A stretch of 50,259 nucleotides of DNA, taken from the NCBI GenBank assembly GCA_910587275.1, contig CAJUMD010000010.1, positions 1 to 50,259 of the forward strand, read 5' to 3'. This DNA comes from an uncultured Kineothrix sp. (lineage in GTDB: Bacteria > Bacillota > Clostridia > Lachnospirales > Lachnospiraceae). A program made the translations under genes and the position numbers. Below are positions 26,560 to 34,162 of this stretch, piece after piece (positions within the stretch are counted from its first letter, which is position 1; each line of letters starts with the position of its first letter). Below the pieces are notes generated by a model. It ran no database searches. It saw only the letters and a list, made by a program, of their open reading frames with translations, and was not told where the DNA came from.

Positions 26560-26704
26560 GGTAGGGAAGAAGGCAGTTTCCAAACGGTGCGTGCCGCAAG
26601 CGGATAGCGGGAAGTCAGGAAACGGAAAGAAATAGTAAGACCCGGTGGTATATAAGGGAAAGAAATCCCGTATGGTTTAGGGATAGGGCAAGGAGAGGAA
26701 CAGT

Positions 26705-27004
26705 ATGTCCGTGCAGGGAGAAACGAGAGAGAAAACGAGGATCCGTATTAAGGAGCCGAAGCATTACCGCGTCATCATGCACAATGACGATTTCACGTCC
26801 ATGGATTTCGTGGTGGAAATCCTGATGGACATTTTCCATAAGGAAGAAGCGGAGGCACAGCGGCTGATGCTGATGGTGCATGAAAGCGGCAGGGCGGCGG
26901 TGGGAGCCTATCCGTATGATATTGCCGTGACGAAAGTGCAGGCGGCGACGGCAAGGGCGAAGGAAGAAGGATATCCGTTCCGGATGACCGTGGAGGAGGT
27001 GTGA
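26705..27004 (+). CDS. clpS: ATP-dependent Clp protease adaptor ClpS
   Basis: A 99-residue adaptor that binds proteins with a destabilising N-terminal residue (Leu, Phe, Tyr, Trp) and passes them to ClpA. The conserved block YRVIMHNDDFTSMDFVVEIL (NDDFT at 27-31) forms the rim of the binding pocket, and MLMVHESGRAAVGAYPYDIA matches the VHxxG segment. Length is typical. AAGGAGAGG lies upstream of the ATG. It is the first gene of a four-gene unit with clpA one base behind its stop. Confidence 0.95.
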   Translation: MSVQGETREKTRIRIKEPKHYRVIMHNDDFTSMDFVVEILMDIFHKEEAEAQRLMLMVHESGRAAVGAYPYDIAVTKVQAATARAKEEGYPFRMTVEEV

Positions 27005-27005
27005 C

Positions 27006-29357
27006 ATGCGCGTATCGGTGGAAGTGGCGGAAATTATCAATAATGCATTCCGTATGGCGAAAAGCGCCCGTTTTGAATTCGTGACGCCGGAGCTGATGCT
27101 TTATGCAGTCTGCCAAAATAAGATATTTGCCAAGGCGTTTGAGAACTGCGGCGGGAAAGTGAAGGAACTGGACAGCAGCCTGATGACATACCTTGAGGAA
27201 TATATGGAAAAAGGACCGGAAGGCGGTGCGGGAACACCCGAACTTTCCCAGGGTATGGGGACGGTGCTGGCGTATGCATGGGATTCTGCACAGGTCAGCG
27301 GAAAATATATGGTGGAGCTGCCCCATGTGATTCATGCGCTGTACGGGCTGGAAGAAAGCTATGCCGTATACTATATGCGTATACAGGGCGTGGAACATGC
27401 GCAACTGCTGCAGGAACTGACCATTGCTTACGAAGAAATGGCATGGGAAAACCGTTCCGGCGGGAAAAGTACCGGAAAGAGCGGCATCGGGGCAAATGCC
27501 GGCGGGAACAGCGCGGACGGGGAAAACGGCGGAAGTAACGGGGACGGATGGGAAGAAGGCATCCCGGAAGACGGACGGGAGTTTTCCGGCGGCGACGGGG
27601 AACAGGTACAGGGAGGGTTTTGGCAGGACTTTGCGGTCTGTCTGAATGATGCGCCCGAAACGGGCAATCCGTTAATCGGCAGGGAAGAAGAACTGGAACG
27701 GACCATGCAGGTACTCTGCCGCAAGGAAAAAAACAACCCCCTGCATATCGGGGAGCCGGGAGTGGGCAAAACTGCCGTTACTTACGGACTGGCAAGGCGT
27801 CTGGCAGAGGGCGCGGTGCCGGAGCCTTTGGCGGGGGCGAAAATTTTTGCGCTGGATTTGGGAAGCCTGCTGGCGGGAACCCAGTACCGCGGCGATTTTG
27901 AAAAGCGGTTTAAAAAGGTGATGGAGAGCATCAGCCGTGAGGAAAAGCCTATTGTCTACATTGACGAAATCCATAACATTGTAGGTGCGGGGGCGGTAAA
28001 CGGAGGGACTTTTGATATTTCCAATATGTTAAAACCGTACCTGGCGGCAGGGCATATCCGTTTTATCGGGGCGACCACCTATGAGGAATACAAAAAACAT
28101 TTTGAGAAAAGCAAAAGTTTGGTCCGGCGGTTCCAGAATATCGACATCAAGGAGCCGGACATTCCCGACGCCATAAGCATCCTGACGGGACTGCAGAAAA
28201 ATTATGAGGATTTCCATGGCGTAAGCTATGAAAAAGGTGTGCTTCAGTATGCGGTGGAGATGAGCGCCAAGTATATCAATGAGCGTTATTTGCCGGATAA
28301 AGCCATCGATTTGATGGATGAAGCGGGGGCATACCGGCGCCTCCATCCCCTTGAACGGAAGAAGCAGACCGTAAACAAAGGATTGGTTGATGAAATTTTG
28401 TCAAAAACATGTCATATCCCCAAGCAGACCGTACAAAAGGATGAGACAGCGTCCCTGGCGACACTTGAGGCACGTTTGCAGGGACGTGTCTTCGGACAGG
28501 AGGAAGCCATTTCGCAGGCGGTCAATGCGGTGAAATTTTCCAGAGCCGGACTGATTGAGGAAGGAAAACCCCTGGCGAGCCTGTTGTTCGTGGGTCCTAC
28601 CGGCGTGGGCAAGACGGAAATCGCAAAAAGCCTTGCGGAAGAACTCGGCATCCGGTTAATCCGTTTTGACATGAGCGAATATGAGGAAAAACATGCGGTG
28701 GCGAAATTAATCGGCGCGCCCGCAGGGTATGTGGGCTACGAGGAGGGCGGTCTTCTGACGGAAGAAATCCGAAAGAATCCCCATGCCGTTCTGCTGCTTG
28801 ACGAAATCGAGAAAGCGCATCCCGATATATACAACATACTTTTGCAGGTGATGGATTATGCGGTGCTGACGGATAACCAGGGAAGAAAAGCGGATTTCCG
28901 TAATGTCATTCTCATCATGACATCCAATGCGGGGGCGAGCCGGTTAGGCAAAGGAGGAATCGGTTTCGGCGGGCAGGATGTGAAGACGGATGTCATCATG
29001 GAAGAAGTCAAGCGTATTTTCCAGCCGGAATTTCGCAACCGTTTAAACCGGATTGTGGTATTCCACGGCATGGACGGGAAAATGGCGGAGCGCGTGGTGG
29101 AAAAAAAGCTGGGCGAACTCGGAAAACTGCTGGCACGCAGAAACGTGGAATTATCCGCCGATGCGGCGGCAAGGAAACTGGTGAAAAAGAAGGGTATCAG
29201 TGCGGAATTCGGAGCAAGGGAAATCGAGCGGGTGATACAGGGGGAAATCAAGCCGCTTTTGGTGGATGAGATTTTATTCGGCGCACTAAAGAAAGGCGGG
29301 ACCTGCAGGCTGACCGCAGAGGGAGAGGTTTTTTGCCTGCGCGTGAAGGGGGTATGA
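27006..29357 (+). CDS. clpA: Clp protease ATP-binding unfoldase ClpA
   Basis: A 783-residue AAA+ unfoldase. The Clp N-domain spans about residues 1-140 (binding face for ClpS), followed by a Gly/Ser/Asp-rich linker of about 60 residues that is longer than in E. coli ClpA. D1 has Walker A GEPGVGKT (249-256) and VYIDEIH; D2 has GPTGVGKT (530-537) and LLLDEIEKAHP. The IGF loop at 652-654 is the ClpP docking tripeptide, so the ring should work with a ClpP encoded elsewhere. There is no coiled-coil M-domain between D1 and D2, which separates it from ClpB and ClpC. GGAGG in the clpS end serves as its ribosome site. Confidence 0.93.
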   Translation: MRVSVEVAEIINNAFRMAKSARFEFVTPELMLYAVCQNKIFAKAFENCGGKVKELDSSLMTYLEEYMEKGPEGGAGTPELSQGMGTVLAYAWDSAQVSGKYMVELPHVIHALYGLEESYAVYYMRIQGVEHAQLLQELTIAYEEMAWENRSGGKSTGKSGIGANAGGNSADGENGGSNGDGWEEGIPEDGREFSGGDGEQVQGGFWQDFAVCLNDAPETGNPLIGREEELERTMQVLCRKEKNNPLHIGEPGVGKTAVTYGLARRLAEGAVPEPLAGAKIFALDLGSLLAGTQYRGDFEKRFKKVMESISREEKPIVYIDEIHNIVGAGAVNGGTFDISNMLKPYLAAGHIRFIGATTYEEYKKHFEKSKSLVRRFQNIDIKEPDIPDAISILTGLQKNYEDFHGVSYEKGVLQYAVEMSAKYINERYLPDKAIDLMDEAGAYRRLHPLERKKQTVNKGLVDEILSKTCHIPKQTVQKDETASLATLEARLQGRVFGQEEAISQAVNAVKFSRAGLIEEGKPLASLLFVGPTGVGKTEIAKSLAEELGIRLIRFDMSEYEEKHAVAKLIGAPAGYVGYEEGGLLTEEIRKNPHAVLLLDEIEKAHPDIYNILLQVMDYAVLTDNQGRKADFRNVILIMTSNAGASRLGKGGIGFGGQDVKTDVIMEEVKRIFQPEFRNRLNRIVVFHGMDGKMAERVVEKKLGELGKLLARRNVELSADAAARKLVKKKGISAEFGAREIERVIQGEIKPLLVDEILFGALKKGGTCRLTAEGEVFCLRVKGV

Positions 29358-29360
29358 TGT

Positions 29361-30014
29361 ATGCCGGTATACCGGTTAAAAAAGGGGGAAATTTCTTTTC
29401 CCCATCCTGCGTGTGCCCGCATTGACGGATTGCTTGCGGTTGGCGGGGATTTGTGCGTGGAGCGCCTTTTGCTGGCGTATACCCATGGGATTTTCCCATG
29501 GTACAATCCCGGTGAGGAAATCTTTTGGTGGTGTCCGAGGGAACGTTTCGTCATTTTCCCAAAGGAAATACATATTTCCCGCTCCATGAAAAAATACCGG
29601 AAGAAGCATGAACTGGGGATTATGTTAAACCGGGATTTTGCGGATACCATGCACCGGTGCCGGATGAAAAGGGAATTTGCGGAAGGCACATGGATTACGG
29701 ACGAAATGGAGGAAGCCTACGGGCGGCTCCATGAAGCGGGATATGCCGTCAGTGTGGAAGCCTATGAGGACGGGGAACTGGCGGGCGGGCTGTACGGCGT
29801 GTCCATTGGAAGGTGTTTTTTTGGCGAGAGCATGTTTTCGGAAAAGGAGAACGGCTCCAAGACAGCGCTGATTGGGCTTGCCGGGCTGCTGGCGGAACGG
29901 GGGTTTTTGTTCCTGGACTGCCAGTTCCATACGGAGCATTTGGAGCGCATGGGGGGCAGGTATCTTTCCTGGGAGGAATATGACAGATTGCTGCGGGAGG
30001 GAACGGGTGCATAA
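29361..30014 (+). CDS. aat: Leucyl/phenylalanyl-tRNA-protein transferase
   Basis: A 217-residue enzyme that moves Leu or Phe from charged tRNA to the N-terminus of proteins starting with Lys or Arg, making them ClpS substrates. The signature regions are present: GLLAVGGDL, YTHGIFPWYNPGEEIFWW, FAEGTWITDEMEEAYGRLHEAGYAVSVE, and GRCFFGESMFSEKENGSK with the family's conserved GESMFS, then FLDCQFHTEHLERMGG. Length is normal. It starts three bases after clpA, so clpS, clpA and aat form one operon that covers substrate tagging, recognition and unfolding. Confidence 0.95.
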   Translation: MPVYRLKKGEISFPHPACARIDGLLAVGGDLCVERLLLAYTHGIFPWYNPGEEIFWWCPRERFVIFPKEIHISRSMKKYRKKHELGIMLNRDFADTMHRCRMKREFAEGTWITDEMEEAYGRLHEAGYAVSVEAYEDGELAGGLYGVSIGRCFFGESMFSEKENGSKTALIGLAGLLAERGFLFLDCQFHTEHLERMGGRYLSWEEYDRLLREGTGA

Positions 30015-30060
30015 AGGGTCTGCAACGGAGAAAATTGCGGCAGTGGAAAAGGAAAATATC

Positions 30061-30813
30061 ATGGATATCATAGAAAGGGATATATATGCCCTCATCTGCA
30101 AGAACGACGGCATCAAGGCGAAAGAGATTGCCAAAAGGCTGCATAAGGACAGGGGAATCATCAACCATTACTTATATGCATCCCCGTATATGAAGGAGTT
30201 GTGCTACCGTGACGGAGATTATGACTGGCACGGGTATATCCGACAGGCAAGACCCCATAAAGGGCTGGAAGATTTCAGCGGATATTATGCCACCGTGAAA
30301 GAGTTTTTGGCTTTGGGGGAGGAGGAGTGGTTTGGGGAGCTTTTGGCAGGATGCAAAAGGATTGGGCGCAACCTGAACGATACCCGGGGGCTGTTCCATT
30401 CGTTCCGGGATACGGCGGCAGTCATGCGGACGCTGTTTACTGATTTGGATGATATGGATGGCGTGGATTACGGGGACTGGGAGATTGTCTTCGAGCTGCG
30501 GATTAAGAAATCCCGGGCTGTCCGTATTTATGCGGATGTACTGGTGGTAACGGAAAAATATGTATTTTCCCTGGAATTTAAAATGAATGACCGGATTTGG
30601 GAGGAGGAAGTCCTGCAGGCTGCCAAATACAGCGCATACCAGGAAGTCCTGTTCGGTCCGGACTATGACGTGATTCCGGTTTTGGTGCTGACAAAGGCGG
30701 ACGACCTCTACCGCTATGTGCCGTTGCCTGGGACAACGGCGGAACTTCCGGTGTGTGCGGGAAACATGCTGTTTAACGTGTTGGACGAGTATTTGGGATT
30801 TATGGAAAAATAG
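30061..30813 (+). CDS. Winged-helix protein with a PD-(D/E)XK nuclease-like domain
   Basis: A 250-residue protein. Residues about 1-60 look like a winged helix (DIYALICKNDGIKAKEIAKRL, then DRGIINHYLY). The second half carries a pattern of the PD-(D/E)XK superfamily: E145, D159 in IYADVLVV, E172-x-K174 in FSLEFKM, and Q186-x3-Y190 in VLQAAKYSAYQ, as in Cas4/RecB-type nucleases. Whether it cleaves DNA is unknown. ATG 30061 with AAAAGGA upstream is used; GTG 30007 with GGGAGGG five bases ahead and overlapping aat is a strong alternative that adds 18 residues. It is the last gene of the clpS-clpA-aat unit, an unusual companion. Confidence 0.6.
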   Translation: MDIIERDIYALICKNDGIKAKEIAKRLHKDRGIINHYLYASPYMKELCYRDGDYDWHGYIRQARPHKGLEDFSGYYATVKEFLALGEEEWFGELLAGCKRIGRNLNDTRGLFHSFRDTAAVMRTLFTDLDDMDGVDYGDWEIVFELRIKKSRAVRIYADVLVVTEKYVFSLEFKMNDRIWEEEVLQAAKYSAYQEVLFGPDYDVIPVLVLTKADDLYRYVPLPGTTAELPVCAGNMLFNVLDEYLGFMEK

Positions 30814-30952
30814 AATACTGGAAAACTTTTTTAAAAAGTCAGTATGCAAAAACATATGGCTGTTTCCTCAAGCTGTAATATACTTATTTCGTGATAACAG
30901 GTCTGTCCGTTTTCCGCAATGTATTTTGCAGCCCCAATGCTGTGTACCAATA

Positions 30953-32278
30953 CTATCCCGCTTCCCGTCTGTAAATAAATGCCGCGAAGCCTGCGGCGGC
31001 AAACTCTGTGAAGCAGAAGGCATACCATACGCCGTCCGCCCCTGCAAACCGGCTGAAAAAATAGGCTGCGGGAAGGATAACCGCTACATACCGCAGCAGG
31101 GAAATAAACAATGGGGGATATGCTTTTCCCAAGCCCTCCAGTGCACCGGAACAAGTGATGGTAACTGCGGATACGACGAAGCCCAGGCTGATGATATGCA
31201 GGGCGGTAACGCCGGTTTCCACGGTTTGCGCATTGTCCGTGAACAGCCCGATTAGCTGTGCCGGAACCGTCCAGGAGAGGACTGTGCCAAACAGCATGAT
31301 ACCGATATTCATTGCCAATGCCGTGCGGAAGATTTTCTTCACGCGTCCGTACTCTTTTGCACCGAAATTGTAGCCCATTAAGGGGCGGATGCCTTGGATA
31401 ATACCGTTTGCGGTCAAGTAAATAAAGGTTTGCAGTTTATAATATACGCCAAGCACAAGGACATACTTTTCCGAAAAGGCGGCCAAGAGTCCGTTGAGGG
31501 CGGAAATCAGCAGGGAAGGCAGCGCTAAACTGAGGGTTGCCGAGATGCCGACGGAATACAGCTTTTTCAGTACCGGCCGGTCCGGTGCCACATATCTGCG
31601 CCCGATGGTTACCGGCATGGGACAGCGCACATAAAACAGTATGTATAGGAACAAAGTAATGCATTGACCGATACCCGTGGCATATGCGGCCCCTGCGATG
31701 CCCATGGCGGGAATGAAACCGGTGCCGAAAATCATCAGGGGATCCAAAAGGATATTTGCCACACAGCCGCACATCATGCTGAACATACTGATTTTCATTT
31801 TTCCCATGGCCTGAAAAAATTTTTCAAAAGATAATCCCAAATGGATAACGGGGGAAAACAGGAATGCCCGGTTAGCATAGCACAATACCATGGCAGTGGT
31901 TTCCGTATCGGAGGAAAAACCTTTGAGGAATAAAGGCATTCCCATAATGCACAGAACGCCAAGCAGCACTCCGTGCAGGAAACTGAGCAGGGTTCCAAGG
32001 GTGGCGGCGCTGTTTGCCCTGGCGCTATCACCGGCGCCCAGGTACAGGGCAATGCATGCGTTGATTCCGATGCCGAAGCCGATGGCAATGGCACTGATCA
32101 GGTTTTGTACAGGGTAAACCAGCGCCAATGCCGTCATGGCATTCTCACTTAACTTGGCAACGAAATAGCTGTCGATGATGTTATACAGGGAATTGACTGC
32201 CATGGATAAGACCATGGGAAGCGACATGGACAGTACCAATGGCAGTATGTTTTTTTCTTTCATGAATGTTTGGTCCAT
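30953..32278 (-). CDS. MATE-family multidrug/sodium efflux transporter
   Basis: A 441-residue membrane protein with about 12 segments in two similar halves. The MATE pattern is clear: LVLSMSLPMVLSMAVNSLYNIIDSYFVAKL at the start (positions about 15-44), FGIGINACIALYLGAGD, then NILLDPLMIFG and MGIAGAAYATGIGQ in the first half, and NGIIQGIRPLMGYNFGAKEYGRVKKIF in the second. It would export cationic drugs or dyes in exchange for Na+ or H+. AGGAGGA precedes the ATG. It converges on the Clp/aat unit and lies downstream of the YesN gene, from which it is separated by a terminator and two more hairpins. Confidence 0.93.
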   Translation of the reverse strand: MDQTFMKEKNILPLVLSMSLPMVLSMAVNSLYNIIDSYFVAKLSENAMTALALVYPVQNLISAIAIGFGIGINACIALYLGAGDSARANSAATLGTLLSFLHGVLLGVLCIMGMPLFLKGFSSDTETTAMVLCYANRAFLFSPVIHLGLSFEKFFQAMGKMKISMFSMMCGCVANILLDPLMIFGTGFIPAMGIAGAAYATGIGQCITLFLYILFYVRCPMPVTIGRRYVAPDRPVLKKLYSVGISATLSLALPSLLISALNGLLAAFSEKYVLVLGVYYKLQTFIYLTANGIIQGIRPLMGYNFGAKEYGRVKKIFRTALAMNIGIMLFGTVLSWTVPAQLIGLFTDNAQTVETGVTALHIISLGFVVSAVTITCSGALEGLGKAYPPLFISLLRYVAVILPAAYFFSRFAGADGVWYAFCFTEFAAAGFAAFIYRREAG

Positions 32279-32335
32279 CGTATTCCTCCTCGTAATGGGT
32301 TTTGATTATTTTTCCTTTGGGAGCCATGTGAAATC

Positions 32336-32363
32336 GAGTAGGGGAAAAGTATTTTCCCTACTC
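32336..32363. promoter_or_regulatory. Inverted repeat close to the MATE start
   Basis: gagtaggggaaaa and ttttccctactc form a 12-base stem with one bulged G, about 58 bases upstream of the MATE ATG. It could be an operator or a leader hairpin of the transporter mRNA. Confidence 0.45.
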
Positions 32364-32371
32364 GCCGCGCC

Positions 32372-32411
32372 GGGTCCCGTCAGCTTTGCTGACACTTTTC
32401 TTTTGGGACCC
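32372..32411. repeat. Nested hairpin gggtccc/gtcagc
   Basis: Outer arms gggtccc (32372-32378) and gggaccc (32405-32411) enclose a perfect inner hairpin gtcagc-ttt-gctgac (32379-32393). The unpaired stretch between the inner and outer right arms is T-rich. Function unknown; by position it belongs to the MATE leader. Confidence 0.6.
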
Positions 32412-32419
32412 GTGTGCAT

Positions 32420-32453
32420 AAAAAAACACGTAATTACGATAAGTAATTACGTG
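32420..32453 (-). terminator. Rho-independent-type terminator after yesN (or attenuator of the MATE gene)
   Basis: Perfect 11-base arms cacgtaattac (32427-32437) and gtaattacgtg (32443-32453) with a 5-base loop. On the minus strand the hairpin is followed by seven T residues. It is 180 bases beyond the YesN stop, so it ends that transcript or attenuates readthrough into the MATE gene. The stem is AT-rich, hence only moderately stable. Confidence 0.6.
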
Positions 32454-32635
32454 GCGAAAAAAGATTGCTCTTGAAAAATCCACTCCTGTGAAGGTTTTAT
32501 AAAAAATTTATATCATAAATGGATGGAAAGGTCAATGATATTTTTTGTGATTGTGAAAAGGATGTAACAGTCGGGTAGAAAGAATGTGGGTATCCCAAAA
32601 TTCCTCCCGTGCGTCCGTCTCCCAACACCAGGCAA

Positions 32636-34126
32636 TCAATCCGGCCCATTTCTTTGATTCCGGAAATGACTGGGGGACACGCCGTATTGCGCCTTGAAGG
32701 AGCGGGAAAAATTAAAGGCGTTTTCATATCCGACACGGGCAGCAATTTGCTGTACCGTCAGCGTTTCATCTTTCAAAAGCTCCAGCGCATGTTCCATACG
32801 CAGCATCAGCAGGTATTGCTGAAAAGGCATATGGAAGGCTTTGTGAAAGGACTTGCTCAGATAGGAATAACTCATAAAAAAGCGGTCGGCAAGGCCGGAA
32901 AGCGTAAGGTTTTCCATATAATGGGTATCCACATAGTTCCGCACCATTTCCATGGAACCGGGATTGCCGGGATGTGATGCCCCTTTTTGTGCAAACTCCA
33001 GCAGACGTTTGCATAAATAGTCTTCCAGCGCAGTCATTTGCGGAAAATGGGAAAGGGGAGGAACGGTGTATCCCTGTTCCGGCCATTCATGTTCCGAGCC
33101 GGCAATTTCCAAAACGTTATGAAAATATTGGTAGAACCGGAGCAGGGCCGGCAGGGAAAGTTTTCTGATTTCCCGCAGGAAAGCGGAGCGCTGCGCCTGA
33201 TTGGATATCAGGGAAGGCGTTTTCAAAACGCTTGCCATGAAATGCTTCAGGCGGGGAGGAAAATCCCGCTTTCCCGCGGCATCCGTTTCCGTGAATAGGA
33301 TACCGTATCCATGGAAAAGGCGGAGACAGAGAAGCTCCTGCGCCCGCCTAAACTGTTGTGCGATATGGGAAACGGGCACGGATTCGGTAAGGCTAGCGGC
33401 TGCCGGACAATGGCAGGAAGTGATTCGGGAAGCAAGAAAATCCGCCAGGGTATCTTTTACAGTGGCGGCGCACAGGATTCCAATCCTGTTGTCGGAGAGT
33501 ATGCCGGCAAGAATCTGTTCCAAAGAATCATAGAAGATATTAATTTGGAGGATTAAAAATTCATAAGTCTTTGGGGACGGAAAGGCAAGAACCGCAAGGC
33601 AGCAGGAATCCCTGATTCCGGCCATGTCCAAAGAATCGAGCAGGGACCCGGGTAAAATGGCGTCTGCAGGAAGCACGGAAAGCTCTCTGAAGACATCGGC
33701 AGAGAGCTGGAAAAGCGGTTTGCGGAGACGGTCAGGATTCCTGGCATGACCGTTCAGGGTTTCCATGACAGAGGTAAGGGCCTTTGTCAAATCTTCCGAT
33801 AGAATCGGTTTGAGAAGATAGTCTGCCGCTCCGCGCTGGAAAGCGCCCCGGACATAGTGAAAATCATCGTAACCGCTGAGGACAATGAACTGTACGGGAT
33901 GCAGTATGCGGCTTAGGGCATGGATGAGGGAGATTCCGTCCATGCCCTCCATTTTTATGTCCGTGAATACGATTTGCGGTTTATAGGTCTGACAGAGTAA
34001 GAGCGCTTCCTCTCCGGAAAGGCAGGTGCGGATTTCGCGGATGTCCGGTATGGCAAGCAGGAGAAGCTGGGTTTTGAGTCCTTCACAGATATAGTATTCG
34101 TCATCAACAATTAAGATATTATACAT
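32636..34126 (-). CDS. YesN-type response regulator, AraC output domain
   Basis: A 496-residue DNA-binding regulator. The receiver domain covers residues 1-120, with the acidic pair D8/D9, the phospho-acceptor D56 in IVFTDIKM and LLKPI at the conserved lysine. A middle region of about 250 residues is of the YesN kind with no known activity. The last 100 residues are an AraC double helix-turn-helix: NLTLSGLADRFFMSYSYLSKSF and TVQQIAARVGYENAFNFSRSF. GGAGG lies before the ATG. It is paired with the kinase gene upstream and is the likely activator of the divergent sugar-transport operon. Confidence 0.92.
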   Translation of the reverse strand: MYNILIVDDEYYICEGLKTQLLLLAIPDIREIRTCLSGEEALLLCQTYKPQIVFTDIKMEGMDGISLIHALSRILHPVQFIVLSGYDDFHYVRGAFQRGAADYLLKPILSEDLTKALTSVMETLNGHARNPDRLRKPLFQLSADVFRELSVLPADAILPGSLLDSLDMAGIRDSCCLAVLAFPSPKTYEFLILQINIFYDSLEQILAGILSDNRIGILCAATVKDTLADFLASRITSCHCPAAASLTESVPVSHIAQQFRRAQELLCLRLFHGYGILFTETDAAGKRDFPPRLKHFMASVLKTPSLISNQAQRSAFLREIRKLSLPALLRFYQYFHNVLEIAGSEHEWPEQGYTVPPLSHFPQMTALEDYLCKRLLEFAQKGASHPGNPGSMEMVRNYVDTHYMENLTLSGLADRFFMSYSYLSKSFHKAFHMPFQQYLLMLRMEHALELLKDETLTVQQIAARVGYENAFNFSRSFKAQYGVSPSHFRNQRNGPD

Positions 34127-34162
34127 TCAAATCCTCCAAACAATGTTTTTCCTGTTTGCATA

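Larger units (their letters stand above)
32279..32635. other. Intergenic region with three consecutive hairpins upstream of the MATE gene
   Basis: No coding frame. Three inverted repeats are listed separately: a terminator-like hairpin at 32420-32453 read on the minus strand, a nested hairpin at 32372-32411 and an AT/GC hairpin at 32336-32363, which is the closest to the MATE start. The promoter of the MATE gene must lie here or the gene depends on readthrough. Confidence 0.55.

Noticed and set aside
30819..30842. Hairpin aactttttt/aaaaagt as terminator between the nuclease-like and MATE genes
   Set aside because: The stem is only A-T pairs with no GC core; too weak to call.
30716..31255. 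Plus-strand frame of 179 codons across the end of the nuclease-like gene
   Set aside because: It overlaps the conserved end of one gene and the antisense of the MATE gene, is Cys/Arg-rich, and has no domain or site.
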